Source: Myxococcota bacterium (lineage in GTDB: Bacteria > Myxococcota_A > UBA9160 > UBA6930). Taken from it: a DNA stretch of 64,000 nucleotides. Below are positions 46,252 through 56,674 of the stretch, piece by piece. The translations under genes and the position numbers were made by a program. The stretch is taken from NCBI GenBank assembly GCA_028277885.1, contig JANQFK010000043.1:34568-98567 (forward strand), read 5' to 3'. Positions within the stretch are counted from its first letter, which is position 1. Each line of letters begins with the position of its first letter. The notes below the pieces were generated by a model that made no database searches, had not been told where the DNA came from, and saw only the letters and a program-made list of their open reading frames with translations.

Positions 46252-47591
46252 CAGACCCCCTCCTCGATGCGGATCAGGCGCGTCGGCGCCGTCACCTCGG
46301 GAAGCCCGTCGATGCGCTCGAGGGCCTGGCGCACCGCCCCTTCCCGCGCGGGGTGGGTGAAGACCACGACGGGCACCGAGCCCCCCTGCTCCTTCTGGGC
46401 CACCTCGCCCTTCTGCACCACGGACTGGATCCCGATGCCGTGGTCGCCGAGCTCGCCGGCGATGCGCGCCAGGACGCCGGGGTGGTCGAGGGCGGTGAAG
46501 ACGAGATAGCAGCGCCCGTGGAGCTCGGCGAGGGGAACCAGGGGCTTCGGGCGCAGGTGGTCCGGCACGTAGGAGAGCGGCGCCACGCGGCCCGCCTGGC
46601 CGCGCCGGATCTCCCGGGCGATCTCCATCAGGTCCGCCACCACGGCGCTCGCCGTGGGCATCTCGCCCGCCCCGGCGCCGTAGAACAGCGTCGGGCCCAC
46701 GGCGTTGCCGTGCACCGCGATGGCGTTCATGGCGCCGTCCACCTTGGCGAGCAGGCTCGAGGCGGGGATCAGCGTCGGGTGGACCCGGGCCTCGATGCGC
46801 TCGCCGCCGTCCTCTCCGACGTGGAGCTTGGCGATGCCGAGCAGCTTGATGCGGTAGCCGAGGTCGCGGGTCACCTCGATGTCGAGGGGCGTCACCCCGC
46901 GGATGCCCTCGGTGGGGATCTCCTTGAAGGTGAGCTCGGCGCCGAACGCCATGGCGGTGAGCAGGGTGAGCTTGTGGGCGGCGTCCACGCCGTCCACGTC
47001 GAAGCTCGGATCCGCCTCGGCGTAGCCCAGGTCCTGGGCGCGCTTGAGCACCGCCTCGAAGGGCTCGCCGGTCTCCTCCATCTCGGTGAGCACGTAGTTG
47101 GTGGTGCCGTTCATGATCCCGTGGAGGCTGTCGATGCGGTTGGCCGAGAGCCCCTCGCGCATGGAGCGCAGGATCGGGATGCCGCCGCCGACGCTCGCCT
47201 CGAAGGCCACGTCCACGCCCTTGCGCGCCGCGGCGTCGAAGATCTCGTTGCCGTGGAGCGCGAGCAGCGCCTTGTTGGCCGTCACCACGTGCTTGCCGCG
47301 GTCGATGGCGCGCAGGGTGAGGCGCCGCGCGGCGTCGTAGCCGCCCACCAGCTCCACCACGATGGAGACCTCGGGGTCGTCGATCAGGGCGTCGGAGTCG
47401 TCGTCGAAGCGCACGCCGTCGAGGGGTACGCCCCGGTCGCGGCGCGTGTCGAGGTCGGCGATGCGCACGAGCCGCAGCGGGAAGCCGAGCCGCTCCGAGA
47501 GCACGGACTCGTTGCGCTGGAGCACCTTCACCACGCCGGTCCCGATCGTGCCGAAGCCGATCAGACCGACCCCGACCGCGTCCCCGGCCAC
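46251..47591 (-). CDS. hom: Homoserine dehydrogenase
   Basis: [19 protein letters not shown]...[11 protein letters not shown]...[12 protein letters not shown]...[19 protein letters not shown]-terminal ACT-like. Confidence 0.95.
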   Translation of the reverse strand: MAGDAVGVGLIGFGTIGTGVVKVLQRNESVLSERLGFPLRLVRIADLDTRRDRGVPLDGVRFDDDSDALIDDPEVSIVVELVGGYDAARRLTLRAIDRGKHVVTANKALLALHGNEIFDAAARKGVDVAFEASVGGGIPILRSMREGLSANRIDSLHGIMNGTTNYVLTEMEETGEPFEAVLKRAQDLGYAEADPSFDVDGVDAAHKLTLLTAMAFGAELTFKEIPTEGIRGVTPLDIEVTRDLGYRIKLLGIAKLHVGEDGGERIEARVHPTLIPASSLLAKVDGAMNAIAVHGNAVGPTLFYGAGAGEMPTASAVVADLMEIAREIRRGQAGRVAPLSYVPDHLRPKPLVPLAELHGRCYLVFTALDHPGVLARIAGELGDHGIGIQSVVQKGEVAQKEQGGSVPVVVFTHPAREGAVRQALERIDGLPEVTAPTRLIRIEEGV

Positions 47592-47594
47592 GGC

Positions 47595-48800
47595 CTAGTC
47601 CTCCGAGCCGCGCAGGAAGCGGCGGATGCCGCGAACGGCCTGCCGGATGCGGTGGACGTTCTCCACCAGGGCGAAGCGGACGAAGCCCTCGCCGTTCTCG
47701 CCGAAGCCCACGCCCGGCGCCACCGCCACCTTGGCCTCGCGCAGCAGCCGCTTCGAGAACTCGAGCGACCCCATCGAGCGGAAGGGCTCCGGGATCGGGG
47801 CCCAGACGAACATCGTGGCCAGGGGCTTCTCGATCTTCCAGGAGCCGGGCCCCGGGGCCTCGAGGCCCTCGATCAGCGCGTCGCGTCGGGCCTTGTACTC
47901 GTCCACGGTGGCGTCCACGCAGTCCTGGGGTCCGCGCAGCGCCACGATGGCGCCGATCTGGATGGGCTGGGGGATGCCGTAGTCGAGGTAGCTCTTGATG
48001 CGGGTGAGGGCCTGGACCATCTCGCGGTTGCCGCAGGCGAAGCCCACGCGCCAGCCCGCCATGGAGTGGCTCTTCGAGAGCGAGATGAACTCGATGGCGA
48101 CGTCCCGGGCCCCGGGCACCTCGAGGATGCTCGGCGGCTTGTAGCCGTCGAAGGCGATCTCGGCGTAGGCGAAGTCGTGGATCACCATCAGGTCGTTCTC
48201 GCGGGCGAAGTCGACGATGCGCTCGAAGAAGCCGCGGTCCACCACCTGGGTCGTGGGGTTGTGGGGAAAGGACAGGATCAGCAGCTTGGGCCGCGGCCAG
48301 GTGCGGTGCAGCGCCTGCTCGAGGTTCGCCACGAAGTCGCTGTCGGCGGTGAGGGGCACGTGGCGCAGGTCGCCGCCGGCGATGATGGTCGAGTACTGGT
48401 GGATGGGATAGGTCGGGTCCGGTGCGAGCACGACGTCGCCGGGTCCCACGGTCATCAGCACGAAGTGGGAGAGGCCCTCCTTCGCGCCGATCACCGCGAT
48501 CGCCTCGCCGTCGGGGTCGAGCTCCACGGCGTGGCGGCGCTGGTACCACTCGCAGATGGCCGCCCGCAGGTTGGGGACGCCGCGGGAGGACGAGTAGCGG
48601 TGGTTGCGCGCGTTGCGGGACGCCTCGCAGATCTTGTCCACCACGTGGGGCGGCGTGGCGATGTCGGGGTTTCCCATGCCGAGGTCGATCACGTCCTCGC
48701 CGGCGCGGCGCGCGGCGTGGCGCAGGTCCGTCACCTCCGCGAGCACGTAGGGCGGCAGGCGCAGCAGCTTCGAGAAGTCGTGTCGGATGCGGTCGGGCAT
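47595..48800 (-). CDS. PLP-dependent aminotransferase (AlaC/AspC-like class I/II)
   Basis: [24 protein letters not shown]...[11 protein letters not shown]...[16 protein letters not shown]. Confidence 0.92.
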   Translation of the reverse strand: MPDRIRHDFSKLLRLPPYVLAEVTDLRHAARRAGEDVIDLGMGNPDIATPPHVVDKICEASRNARNHRYSSSRGVPNLRAAICEWYQRRHAVELDPDGEAIAVIGAKEGLSHFVLMTVGPGDVVLAPDPTYPIHQYSTIIAGGDLRHVPLTADSDFVANLEQALHRTWPRPKLLILSFPHNPTTQVVDRGFFERIVDFARENDLMVIHDFAYAEIAFDGYKPPSILEVPGARDVAIEFISLSKSHSMAGWRVGFACGNREMVQALTRIKSYLDYGIPQPIQIGAIVALRGPQDCVDATVDEYKARRDALIEGLEAPGPGSWKIEKPLATMFVWAPIPEPFRSMGSLEFSKRLLREAKVAVAPGVGFGENGEGFVRFALVENVHRIRQAVRGIRRFLRGSED

Positions 48801-48886
48801 GGCGGGCGAGTGCCGGGCACCCCTCCGTAGATGCCCGAGGTTATTGGAGAAATCGGGCCCCGGCAAGCCGGGCCGGGACCCGGATC

Positions 48887-50230
48887 CTACCTGGCGGCGG
48901 AGCGCGCGAACAGCGCGTAGCAGGGCAGCCCGGCGGCCAGCACGAACAGGCCCGTCAGGGCCTCGCGCGGGCGTCCGAGCCCGAGCCCGAGGGCGATGGC
49001 GACGTTGGCGACGACGTAGACGGCCGGCACGACGGGGTAGCCCCAGGCCCGGTAGGGCCGGGGCCGGTCCGGCTGCCGGCGCCGCAGGGCGAACAGCGCC
49101 AGGGTGTCGGCGGTGGTGGCCAGCACGATGGCGAAGGTGGTGAAGTCGAGGACGCTGGGGAAGCTGCGCAGGAAGACCACCAGCGCGACGGAGACCGCGC
49201 CCTGGAGGACCACGGCGCCGGTGGGGGTACCGAAGCGCGCGTGCACGCCGTCGAGCCCCCGGAAGAACAGGCCGTCGAGCGCCATCGCGTAGGCGATGCG
49301 CGGACCCACCAGCACCGTCGCGTTCAGGGTGCCGAGGATCGAGGCGAGCACGAAGCCGGCCACCAGGCGCCCGCCGAGCCCGCCGAAGAGCGCCCCCGCC
49401 GCCGCCTCGCCCGCGTTGGAGGTCTCGCGCAGCTCCGCGACGGGCAGGGCGTAGAGGTAGGCGGCGTTCATCACCAGGTAGATGCCGGTGCAGACCGCCA
49501 GCCCGAGGAAGAGCGAGCGCGGCAGGTTGCGGCCGGGGTCGCGGATCTCGCTGGCGACGTAGACCGAGGCGTTCCAGCCCAGGTAGCTGAAGAGCACCGG
49601 CGAGAGCGCCAGCGCGAAGGCGCCCGCCGAGAAGGCCTCCCCGGCTCCCCGGACCAGGGGCTGCAGGTGTGCGGCGTCGCCGGCGCCGCTCAGCGGCGCG
49701 AGCAACCCGAAGGCCAGCAGGGCCCCCACCTTCACCCAGCCCGTGGCGTTGTTGGCGCGAGCGCCCCAGCGGACGCTCACGTAGTTGAGCGCGGAGCTGG
49801 CCGCGATGGTGGCCACGGCGAGGCCCAGGGCGGCGGACTCGCCGAGCCCGAGCCAGCCCGCCACGCCGTCGGCGAACCCAACCGCCAGGGTGGCCACGGT
49901 GCCGGCGAAGATCGCGAAGAAGGTGAGCCAGCCGACCGCGAAGCCCGCCACCGGGTGGAAGGCCTCGCGCAGGAACACGTAGTCGCCGCCGGCGTGGGGG
50001 TACATGGCGCCGAGCTCGGCGTTGGCGAGGGCGCCGGCCAGGGAGAGCAGGCCCCCCGCGATCCACACCGCGAAGATCAGGCCGACGTGGGGCAGCCGGT
50101 CCGCGATGGGACCGGGGGTGAGGAAGATCCCCGACCCCACCACCGAGGCCACCACCAGGAAGACCGCGTCCTGGAGGCTCAGGACCGGCCGCAGCCGGTC
50201 CCGCGGGTCGCGCGCCGACGTCTCGCTCAC
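48887..50230 (-). CDS. APC-family amino acid permease
   Basis: [28 protein letters not shown]...[20 protein letters not shown]. Confidence 0.9.
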   Translation of the reverse strand: MSETSARDPRDRLRPVLSLQDAVFLVVASVVGSGIFLTPGPIADRLPHVGLIFAVWIAGGLLSLAGALANAELGAMYPHAGGDYVFLREAFHPVAGFAVGWLTFFAIFAGTVATLAVGFADGVAGWLGLGESAALGLAVATIAASSALNYVSVRWGARANNATGWVKVGALLAFGLLAPLSGAGDAAHLQPLVRGAGEAFSAGAFALALSPVLFSYLGWNASVYVASEIRDPGRNLPRSLFLGLAVCTGIYLVMNAAYLYALPVAELRETSNAGEAAAGALFGGLGGRLVAGFVLASILGTLNATVLVGPRIAYAMALDGLFFRGLDGVHARFGTPTGAVVLQGAVSVALVVFLRSFPSVLDFTTFAIVLATTADTLALFALRRRQPDRPRPYRAWGYPVVPAVYVVANVAIALGLGLGRPREALTGLFVLAAGLPCYALFARSAAR

Positions 50231-50258
50231 GGCGCGACGCGCGCGCCCCCCGGCATCC

Positions 50259-50320
50259 GGGCGAGCCCTTCGGGAGGGCCTTGCAGCGGACGCCGACCCA
50301 TCCCGGGCCGGCCTCCTAGC
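50259..50320. repeat. Interspersed hairpin element copy 6 (diverged short form)
   Basis: GCGAGCCCTTCGGGAGGGCCTTGCAGCGGACGCCGACCCATCCCGGGCCGGCCTCCTAG; the border CTAG is the hppA stop. Confidence 0.72.
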
Positions 50321-52355
50321 CGAGGAACGGGATGATGAGCAGGGCCACGATGTTCACGAGCTTGAGCATCGGGTTGATGGCCGGGCCCGCGGTGTCCTTG
50401 TAGGGATCGCCCACGGTGTCTCCGGTCACCGAGGCCTTGTGGGCCTCGGAGCCCTTGCCCCCGTAGGCGCCGGTCTCGATGTGCTTCTTGGCGTTGTCCC
50501 AGGCCGCGCCGCCGGTCGTCATGGAGAGCGCCACGCACAGCCCCGCCACGATGGAGCCGATCAGCAGGCCGCCCAGGGCGTCGGCGCCGAGGGTCAGGCC
50601 GACCACCAGGGGCATCAGGGCCGGGATCAGCGCCGGGGCGATCATCAGGCGCAGGGCCGACGCGGTGACGATGTCGACGCAGGTGCGGTAGTCGGGCTGG
50701 CCGGTGCCCTCCATGATGCCCGGGATCTCCTTGAACTGGCGGCGCACCTCGTCCACCACCTGCCCACCGGCCTTGCCCACGGCGTCCATGGCCAGGGAGG
50801 CGAACACGAAGGGGATCATGGCGCCCACGAAGAGCCCCGCGAGCACGGCGGTGTTGGAGAGCGCGAAGTCCGCCTCGATCCCGCCCAGGGTGCGCAGATC
50901 CTCGATGTAGGTAGCGAACAGCACCACCGCGGCGAGGCCCGCCGAGGCGATGGCGTAGCCCTTGGTGACGGCCTTGGTGGTGTTGCCGAAGGCGTCGAGG
51001 GGATCGGTCACCGCGCGCACGTCGTCGCCGAGCTCCGCCATCTCGGCGATGCCGCCCGCGTTGTCCGTGATCGGCCCGTAGGCGTCGATGGAGACGACGA
51101 TGCCCGCCATGGAGAGCATCGCCATGGCGGCGATGCCCACGCCGTAGAGGCCGGCCAGCTCGTAGCAGCCGATCATGGCGGCGACGATCACGAGCACCGG
51201 CGCCACCGTGGCCTGCATGCCCACGGCGAGCCCGCTGATGATGTTGGTGGCGTGGCCGCCCTCGCTCGACTTGGCGATGCGCTCCACGAAGGGCGAGCCG
51301 TCGCCGGTGTAGAGGTCGGTGATGGCCATCATGGCCCCCGTCACCAGCATGCCGGCGCCGGCGCACAGCCACAGCGTGAAGCCGCCGAGCTCCTCGCCGG
51401 TGGCGTCCCGGGCCGGGATGTCGACGAAGCCGTTCACGAAGGCCAGCAGGCCCATGGCGATCACGGCCGAGAGGCCCAGGCCCACGTACATGGCGCGCAT
51501 CACCGCCGGCGACTCGTTGCCCACGGGCTCGTTGATGCGCACGAAGGGCAGCGCGATCAGGGTGCCGAAGATGCTGACGGCGCCCACGAGGAGCGGGTAG
51601 AGGAACATGCCCTCCTCACCCGGAAAGATGATGTGGGCGAGCAGCATGACCGCCGCCGCCGTGACGCCGTAGGTCTCGAACAGGTCCGCCGCCATGCCGG
51701 CGCAGTCGCCGACGTTGTCGCCCACGTTGTCGGCGATCACGGCGGGGTTGCGCGGGTCGTCCTCGGGGATGTTGGCCTCGACCTTGCCGACCAGGTCCGC
51801 GCCGACGTCCGCCGCCTTGGTGAAGATGCCGCCGCCGAGGCGCGCGAACACCGAGATCAGCGAGCCGCCCAGGGCGAGGCCCACCAGGGCGTCGGGGCGG
51901 TCGTAGCCGAGCAGGTGCATGAAGAACACGATCAGGGCCAGGGAGAGCAGCCCCATCCCCACCACCATCAGCCCCGTCACCGCGCCGCCGTCGAAGGCGA
52001 TCCCGAAGGCCCGGCCGAAGCCGCTGCGCGCCGCCTCGGCGACGCGCACGTTGGCCCGCACCGAGACGTTCATGCCGATGAAGCCCGCGGCCGCGCTCGC
52101 CACGGCGCCGAGCACGAAGCCCGCCGCATAGGCGAAGTTCAGGAAGATCCAGATCAGCAGGAAGATCGGGACGCCCACGAGGGCCACGGTGCGGTACTGG
52201 CGGCTCAGGAAGGCCTCGGCGCCGGTGCGGATCGCCGAGGCGATCTCGTTGGCGCGGTCCGTCGAGGTCGCCGAGGTCTGCACCCGGGTGTAGAGGCGTC
52301 CGGCGGCGACGATGGCCATCACACCGGCCACGAAGGCGATCAGGGTCGTGAGCAT
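50316..52355 (-). CDS. hppA: Membrane H+-translocating pyrophosphatase, likely K+-independent type
   Basis: [58 protein letters not shown]. Confidence 0.95.
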   Translation of the reverse strand: MLTTLIAFVAGVMAIVAAGRLYTRVQTSATSTDRANEIASAIRTGAEAFLSRQYRTVALVGVPIFLLIWIFLNFAYAAGFVLGAVASAAAGFIGMNVSVRANVRVAEAARSGFGRAFGIAFDGGAVTGLMVVGMGLLSLALIVFFMHLLGYDRPDALVGLALGGSLISVFARLGGGIFTKAADVGADLVGKVEANIPEDDPRNPAVIADNVGDNVGDCAGMAADLFETYGVTAAAVMLLAHIIFPGEEGMFLYPLLVGAVSIFGTLIALPFVRINEPVGNESPAVMRAMYVGLGLSAVIAMGLLAFVNGFVDIPARDATGEELGGFTLWLCAGAGMLVTGAMMAITDLYTGDGSPFVERIAKSSEGGHATNIISGLAVGMQATVAPVLVIVAAMIGCYELAGLYGVGIAAMAMLSMAGIVVSIDAYGPITDNAGGIAEMAELGDDVRAVTDPLDAFGNTTKAVTKGYAIASAGLAAVVLFATYIEDLRTLGGIEADFALSNTAVLAGLFVGAMIPFVFASLAMDAVGKAGGQVVDEVRRQFKEIPGIMEGTGQPDYRTCVDIVTASALRLMIAPALIPALMPLVVGLTLGADALGGLLIGSIVAGLCVALSMTTGGAAWDNAKKHIETGAYGGKGSEAHKASVTGDTVGDPYKDTAGPAINPMLKLVNIVALLIIPFLG

Positions 52356-52560
52356 TCCGGTCTCCCGAAGCACGCGCGAAGCGGGCGCGAATGGGGTTGG
52401 GCAGCCTGGCGCGGGACGGGTTCCGTGCGCGGTGCAGCACGTTCCGCGACGCCCCGCGGGTCGGAGCACTGTAGGGGTCCGGGCCGTCTTTCTCCAGTCT
52501 CCGGAGCCCCGAACGAGGCCCGTGGGGCCCTCGCGAGCGCGGTTCCCCAGGGGGCGATCT

Positions 52561-52629
52561 GCTGGGAGGCCGACCCAGGATGGGTCGGCTTCCGCCGCAA
52601 AGCGAGCCCGAAGGGCTCGCTCCGCTAGG
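52561..52629. repeat. Interspersed hairpin element copy 7 (short form) in a divergent promoter region
   Basis: CTGGGAGGCCGACCCAGGATGGGTCGGCTTCCGCCGCAAAGCGAGCCCGAAGGGCTCGCTCCGCTAG. Confidence 0.87.
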
Positions 52630-52677
52630 CTGCGGCGCGCCGGTCCAAAGAGGCCGGACCCGGGCCGGAGGGCCACG

Positions 52678-54219
52678 ATGAACGGTGCCGAGAGCGCGCT
52701 CCACACGGCGCGGGCCGCGGGGATCGACCTGTGTCTGGCCAACCCCGGCACCACCGAGATGCCCCTGGTGGCGGCCCTCGACGCCGTGCCCGGCATCCGC
52801 GCCGTGCTCGGGCTGTTCGAGGGCGTGTGCACCGGTGCCGCCGACGGCTACGCGCGCATGACGGGCCGGCCCGCCCTCACCCTGCTCCACCTCGGCCCGG
52901 GCTTCGCCAACGGCATCGCGAACCTCCACAACGCGCGCCGTGCGCGGACGCCCGTGGTGAACCTGGTCGGCGACCACGCCACCTGGCACCTCGACGCCGA
53001 CGCACCGCTCACCTCGGACATCGTCTCCCTGGCGTCGCCGGTCTCGGCCTTCGTCCGCACCACGCGCACCGCGCGGGAGCTCCCGGGCGACGTGGCGGCG
53101 GCGCTCGCCGCGGCCTGCGAGCCGCCCGGCGGCGGCGCCACCCTGGTGGTGCCCGCGGACTGCCAGTGGGAGGAGGCCGGCGGGCCGGCGCCCGTCGCCG
53201 TCCCGGGCGCGCCGGCGGCGCCGGACGCGGATGCGGTCGCGGCGGCCGCGGAGGCGCTCGGCGAGCGCGCCGCGCTGCTGCTGGGCGGCGCCGCGCTGAG
53301 CGCGCGCGGGCAGCGCGCGGCGGCGCGCGCCGCCGGGGCCCGCGGCGCGCGGGTGATCGCCGAGACGTTCTGGTCGCGCATGGAGCGCGGCGCCGGGCTG
53401 CCCGCCCTGGAGCGCCTGCCCTACTTCCCCGAGCAGGCCCTGGAGTCCCTGCGCGCGGTCACGGACCTGGTCCTGGTGGGCGCCACGGATCCCGTCGCGT
53501 TCTTCGGCTACCCCGGGCTGCCGAGCCGCCTCGCCGCCGAGGGCTGCCGCGTCCACGTCCTCGCCGACCCCGCCCAGGACGCCGAGGCCGCCCTCGAGGC
53601 CCTGGCCGATGCGGTGGAGGCGCCGCCGCGAGCGCCCGAGGGCGCCCCGGCCGAGCGCCCCGCCCCGGGAAGCGGAGCCCTCGATCCCGGCAACCTCGGC
53701 GCCACCCTCGCCGCCGGCCTTCCCGAGGGCGCCATCGTGGTGGACGAGGGCGCGACCTCGGGCCTCCCCCTCTACCTGGCCTCGGCGGCGGCGCCGCCCC
53801 ACGACTTCCTGACCCTCACCGGCGGCGCCATCGGGCAGGGCCCGCCGTGCGCCACCGGAGCGGCCCTCGCCTGCCCCGACCGCCGCGTGCTCTCGCTCCA
53901 GGCCGACGGCAGCGGCATGTACACCCTGCAGGCCCTCTGGACCCAGGCGCGGGAGAGCCTCGACGTCACCACGGTGGTCTGCGCGAACCGCAGCTACCGC
54001 ATCCTCCAGATCGAGCTCGGCCGCGCCGGCATCGCCGAGCCCGGCCCGAGCGCCCGGGCGCTCACCGACCTCACCCACCCCGAGCTCGACTGGTGCGCGC
54101 TGGCCCGCGGAATGGGGGTCCCCGGAGAGCGCGTGGAGACCGCCGAGGAGCTGGCGCGCGCCCTGGAGGCGTCGTTCCGCGAGCCCGGCCCGCGCCTCGT
54201 CGAGGCGGTCCTCGGCTAG
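52678..54219 (+). CDS. TPP-dependent acetolactate synthase-like enzyme
   Basis: [20 protein letters not shown]...[31 protein letters not shown]...[22 protein letters not shown]. Confidence 0.88.
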   Translation: MNGAESALHTARAAGIDLCLANPGTTEMPLVAALDAVPGIRAVLGLFEGVCTGAADGYARMTGRPALTLLHLGPGFANGIANLHNARRARTPVVNLVGDHATWHLDADAPLTSDIVSLASPVSAFVRTTRTARELPGDVAAALAAACEPPGGGATLVVPADCQWEEAGGPAPVAVPGAPAAPDADAVAAAAEALGERAALLLGGAALSARGQRAAARAAGARGARVIAETFWSRMERGAGLPALERLPYFPEQALESLRAVTDLVLVGATDPVAFFGYPGLPSRLAAEGCRVHVLADPAQDAEAALEALADAVEAPPRAPEGAPAERPAPGSGALDPGNLGATLAAGLPEGAIVVDEGATSGLPLYLASAAAPPHDFLTLTGGAIGQGPPCATGAALACPDRRVLSLQADGSGMYTLQALWTQARESLDVTTVVCANRSYRILQIELGRAGIAEPGPSARALTDLTHPELDWCALARGMGVPGERVETAEELARALEASFREPGPRLVEAVLG

Positions 54220-54289
54220 GAGGCCGAGCCATCCCGGGTCGGCCTCCTGGCGGCGACCCCGCTCCGCGGGATCCCGGCGCCGCCTAGAC
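54215..54289. repeat. Interspersed hairpin element copy 8 (module A only plus unrelated hairpin)
   Basis: GGCTAGGAGGCCGAGCCATCCCGGGTCGGCCTCCTGG...; CTAG is the TPP gene stop. Confidence 0.65.
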
Positions 54290-55663
54290 GAGCGGCTTCT
54301 CCGCCATCTCCTCGGGCACGTCGATGCCGAGCAGGCTCAGCACCGTGGGCGCGATGGCGGTGAGGGGAGCCTTCTCGGCGTGCTCCACGTGGCGCCGGTC
54401 CGGGGTGCGGATCCAGAGCAGGCCGTCGGGGTGGTGCACGCCGCTCTTCACCGAGTCGGCCAGGTAGAGCAGCTCGAAGAAGCCGCGGGCGGCGCCGCTC
54501 GCGCTCTCGAGGCGCGCGCCCTCGGGGAGCACGTGGTGGATCGCGCAGCCGACGTAGAGCTCGCGGCCGGTGCGGTCCACCCGGAAGGCGGACTCGCCCG
54601 CCACGCCCAGGGCCGCCAGCGCCGCCTCGCCCTGCCGGGCACCGGCCTCGTCCTCGAACTCGAGCCAGAACTCCTCGGACATCACCGGCGAGAAGCGATG
54701 CGGCGCCGTCACCCCCGCGAAGGCGGCGAGGGGGCCGATCTCCCGCGGGCGGTAGAAGAGCTTGCCGCCGCTCTCCTCCCAGGCGACGTCGGGCTGCTGG
54801 CTCAGCGCGCTGCAGAAGATCAGCGTGGTGTCGGGCTCCAGCCCGTCGAGGAAGCGCGCCACCAGCTCGTCGGTCTGCTCGTAGCCCCAGCGGATCGCGT
54901 CGGCGTAGCGCAGGCGCTCCTCCGGGCTGGGCTGGAGCGAGAAGCGCTCGGGCTCCATCTCGCGCCAGTGGGTGTGCTGGAGGTGGGCGACGCAGTTCGA
55001 GAAGAAGCTCGCGAAGCTCGGCCGGAGCTCGCGCCGGTACCAGCGGAACACGTCCCACTGGAGCAGGTCGAGGATGGCGACGCGCTGCCACGCCACCGGA
55101 GCGCGCCGCTCCCGGAACAGCTGGCGCGCGATGGCCAGGGTGGTGGCGGCGGAGAGGCCGTGGCCCGCCATGAAGCGCAGGAAGGACACCAGCTCGCGGC
55201 CGCCGAAGGACTCGTCGGGGTTGGTGTGCTCGGCCACGTGGTGCTGCACGAAGCGGAAGAAGGGCTCGAGCTCCGCGGGGCTCGGCAGGGCGTCGGTGGC
55301 CCAGGGGTCCGGCAGGAAGACGCCCTTCAGCTCGGGACCCGGGCGCACGTTCATGCTCCCGCACTGCCACACCGGAAGCCCGGCCGCCGAGACCCGGTCC
55401 GCGAGGGTGCGGCCGGCCACGCGCCCGCCCTCCCCGAGCAGCCGCACCCCGTGCTCGGCCAGGGGCAGGCCGGTGTGGACCGTCACCCACTGGATCCAGG
55501 GGTTCAGGTCGAGCCCCGACTCGGCGGCGTCGGTGACGAAGACCCGCGACTCGTCGTGGAGGCGCCGGAAGGCCGGCAGCCTCCCCTGCTCCATGAAGCG
55601 GAACATGAGGGGCGGGGTGAGCTCGTTGAGCTCGAGCAGGATCACGCGCTGGGGGCCGGCCAC
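54284..55663 (-). CDS. Alkaline phosphatase/type I phosphodiesterase superfamily protein
   Basis: RVILLELNELTPPLMFRFMEQGRLPAFRRLHDES...GLDLNPWIQWVTVHTGL...APTVLSLLGIDVPEEMAEKPL. Confidence 0.78.
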   Translation of the reverse strand: MAGPQRVILLELNELTPPLMFRFMEQGRLPAFRRLHDESRVFVTDAAESGLDLNPWIQWVTVHTGLPLAEHGVRLLGEGGRVAGRTLADRVSAAGLPVWQCGSMNVRPGPELKGVFLPDPWATDALPSPAELEPFFRFVQHHVAEHTNPDESFGGRELVSFLRFMAGHGLSAATTLAIARQLFRERRAPVAWQRVAILDLLQWDVFRWYRRELRPSFASFFSNCVAHLQHTHWREMEPERFSLQPSPEERLRYADAIRWGYEQTDELVARFLDGLEPDTTLIFCSALSQQPDVAWEESGGKLFYRPREIGPLAAFAGVTAPHRFSPVMSEEFWLEFEDEAGARQGEAALAALGVAGESAFRVDRTGRELYVGCAIHHVLPEGARLESASGAARGFFELLYLADSVKSGVHHPDGLLWIRTPDRRHVEHAEKAPLTAIAPTVLSLLGIDVPEEMAEKPLV

Positions 55664-55705
55664 GCCGCTCCTCCCGGATTCCCGAAGGGGGTCAAGGTAC
55701 CACTT

Positions 55706-56626
55706 CTAGGCGCCGTCGGAATCCGTATCGGTCTCGGGCTGCAGGTACGTGACCCGGGCGGCGGGCACCCGGGCCCGCAGCCGCTCCTCGATCTCGTCGA
55801 TGGCGCGGCTGAGCTGCTCCACCGAGAGGCCGGGGTCGAGCTCGAGCTTGGCGCCCACCAGCAGCTCCTCGGGGCCGAGGTGCTGGGTGCGCAGGTGCAC
55901 GAGGCGCTCCACCGCCGGATGGGACTCGATGGCGGCCACGATGGCGGCGCGCTCCCCGGGCTGGGCCGCCTCACCGATCAGCAGGCTCTTCATCTCGACG
56001 GCCAGCACCACCGCGATGGCGCCGAGCAGCACCCCGATCGCGATGCTGCCGAGGGAGTCGTAGCGGGGGTCCCCGGTGAGCGCCGAGAGTCCCACCCCGA
56101 TGGCGGCGAGCAGCAGTCCCAGCAGCGCACCGGTGTCCTCGAGCAGCACCACCGGCAGCTCCGGGCTCTTGGCGTGGCGGATGAACTCCCACCACGAGGC
56201 GTCCCCCCGCACGCGATCGGCCTCGCGCCGCGCGTTCCACAGCGCGTAGCCCTCGAACACGGTCCCCACCGCGAGCACGCCCAGCGCCCAGCCCACGTGA
56301 TCGAGGGGCTCGGGGTGGCCGAGCTTCTCGATGCCCTCGTAGATGGCGAAGAGCGAGCCCAGGGTGAACAGCACCAGCGCCACCACGAACGCCCAGAAGT
56401 AGCGCTCGCGCCCGTAGCCGAAGGGGTGGACCGGCGTCGGGTCGCGCCGGGCGCGGCGGCCGCCCCAGAGCAGCAGTGCCTGGTTGCCCGTGTCCGCGAC
56501 GGAGTGGACCGCCTCGGCCCCCATGCTGGCGGCGCCCGTGAAGCTCCACGCGACGAACTTCGCCACCGCGATGCCGAAGTTCGCGAAGAGGGCCGCGAGA
56601 ACGGCGCGCCGACTGCCTTCCTGCAT
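55706..56626 (-). CDS. Cation diffusion facilitator family transporter
   Basis: AVLAALFANFGIAVAKFVAWSFTGAASMGAEAVHSVADTGNQALLLWG. Confidence 0.92.
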   Translation of the reverse strand: MQEGSRRAVLAALFANFGIAVAKFVAWSFTGAASMGAEAVHSVADTGNQALLLWGGRRARRDPTPVHPFGYGRERYFWAFVVALVLFTLGSLFAIYEGIEKLGHPEPLDHVGWALGVLAVGTVFEGYALWNARREADRVRGDASWWEFIRHAKSPELPVVLLEDTGALLGLLLAAIGVGLSALTGDPRYDSLGSIAIGVLLGAIAVVLAVEMKSLLIGEAAQPGERAAIVAAIESHPAVERLVHLRTQHLGPEELLVGAKLELDPGLSVEQLSRAIDEIEERLRARVPAARVTYLQPETDTDSDGA

Positions 56627-56674
56627 GGGCTCGGGACCCCCCGGGCGCGGGATCCTAGCGGGCCGCGCCCCGCC

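Noticed and set aside
44404-46509. 701-aa plus-strand ORF
   Set aside because: Antisense to ribE and thrC; no domain motifs.
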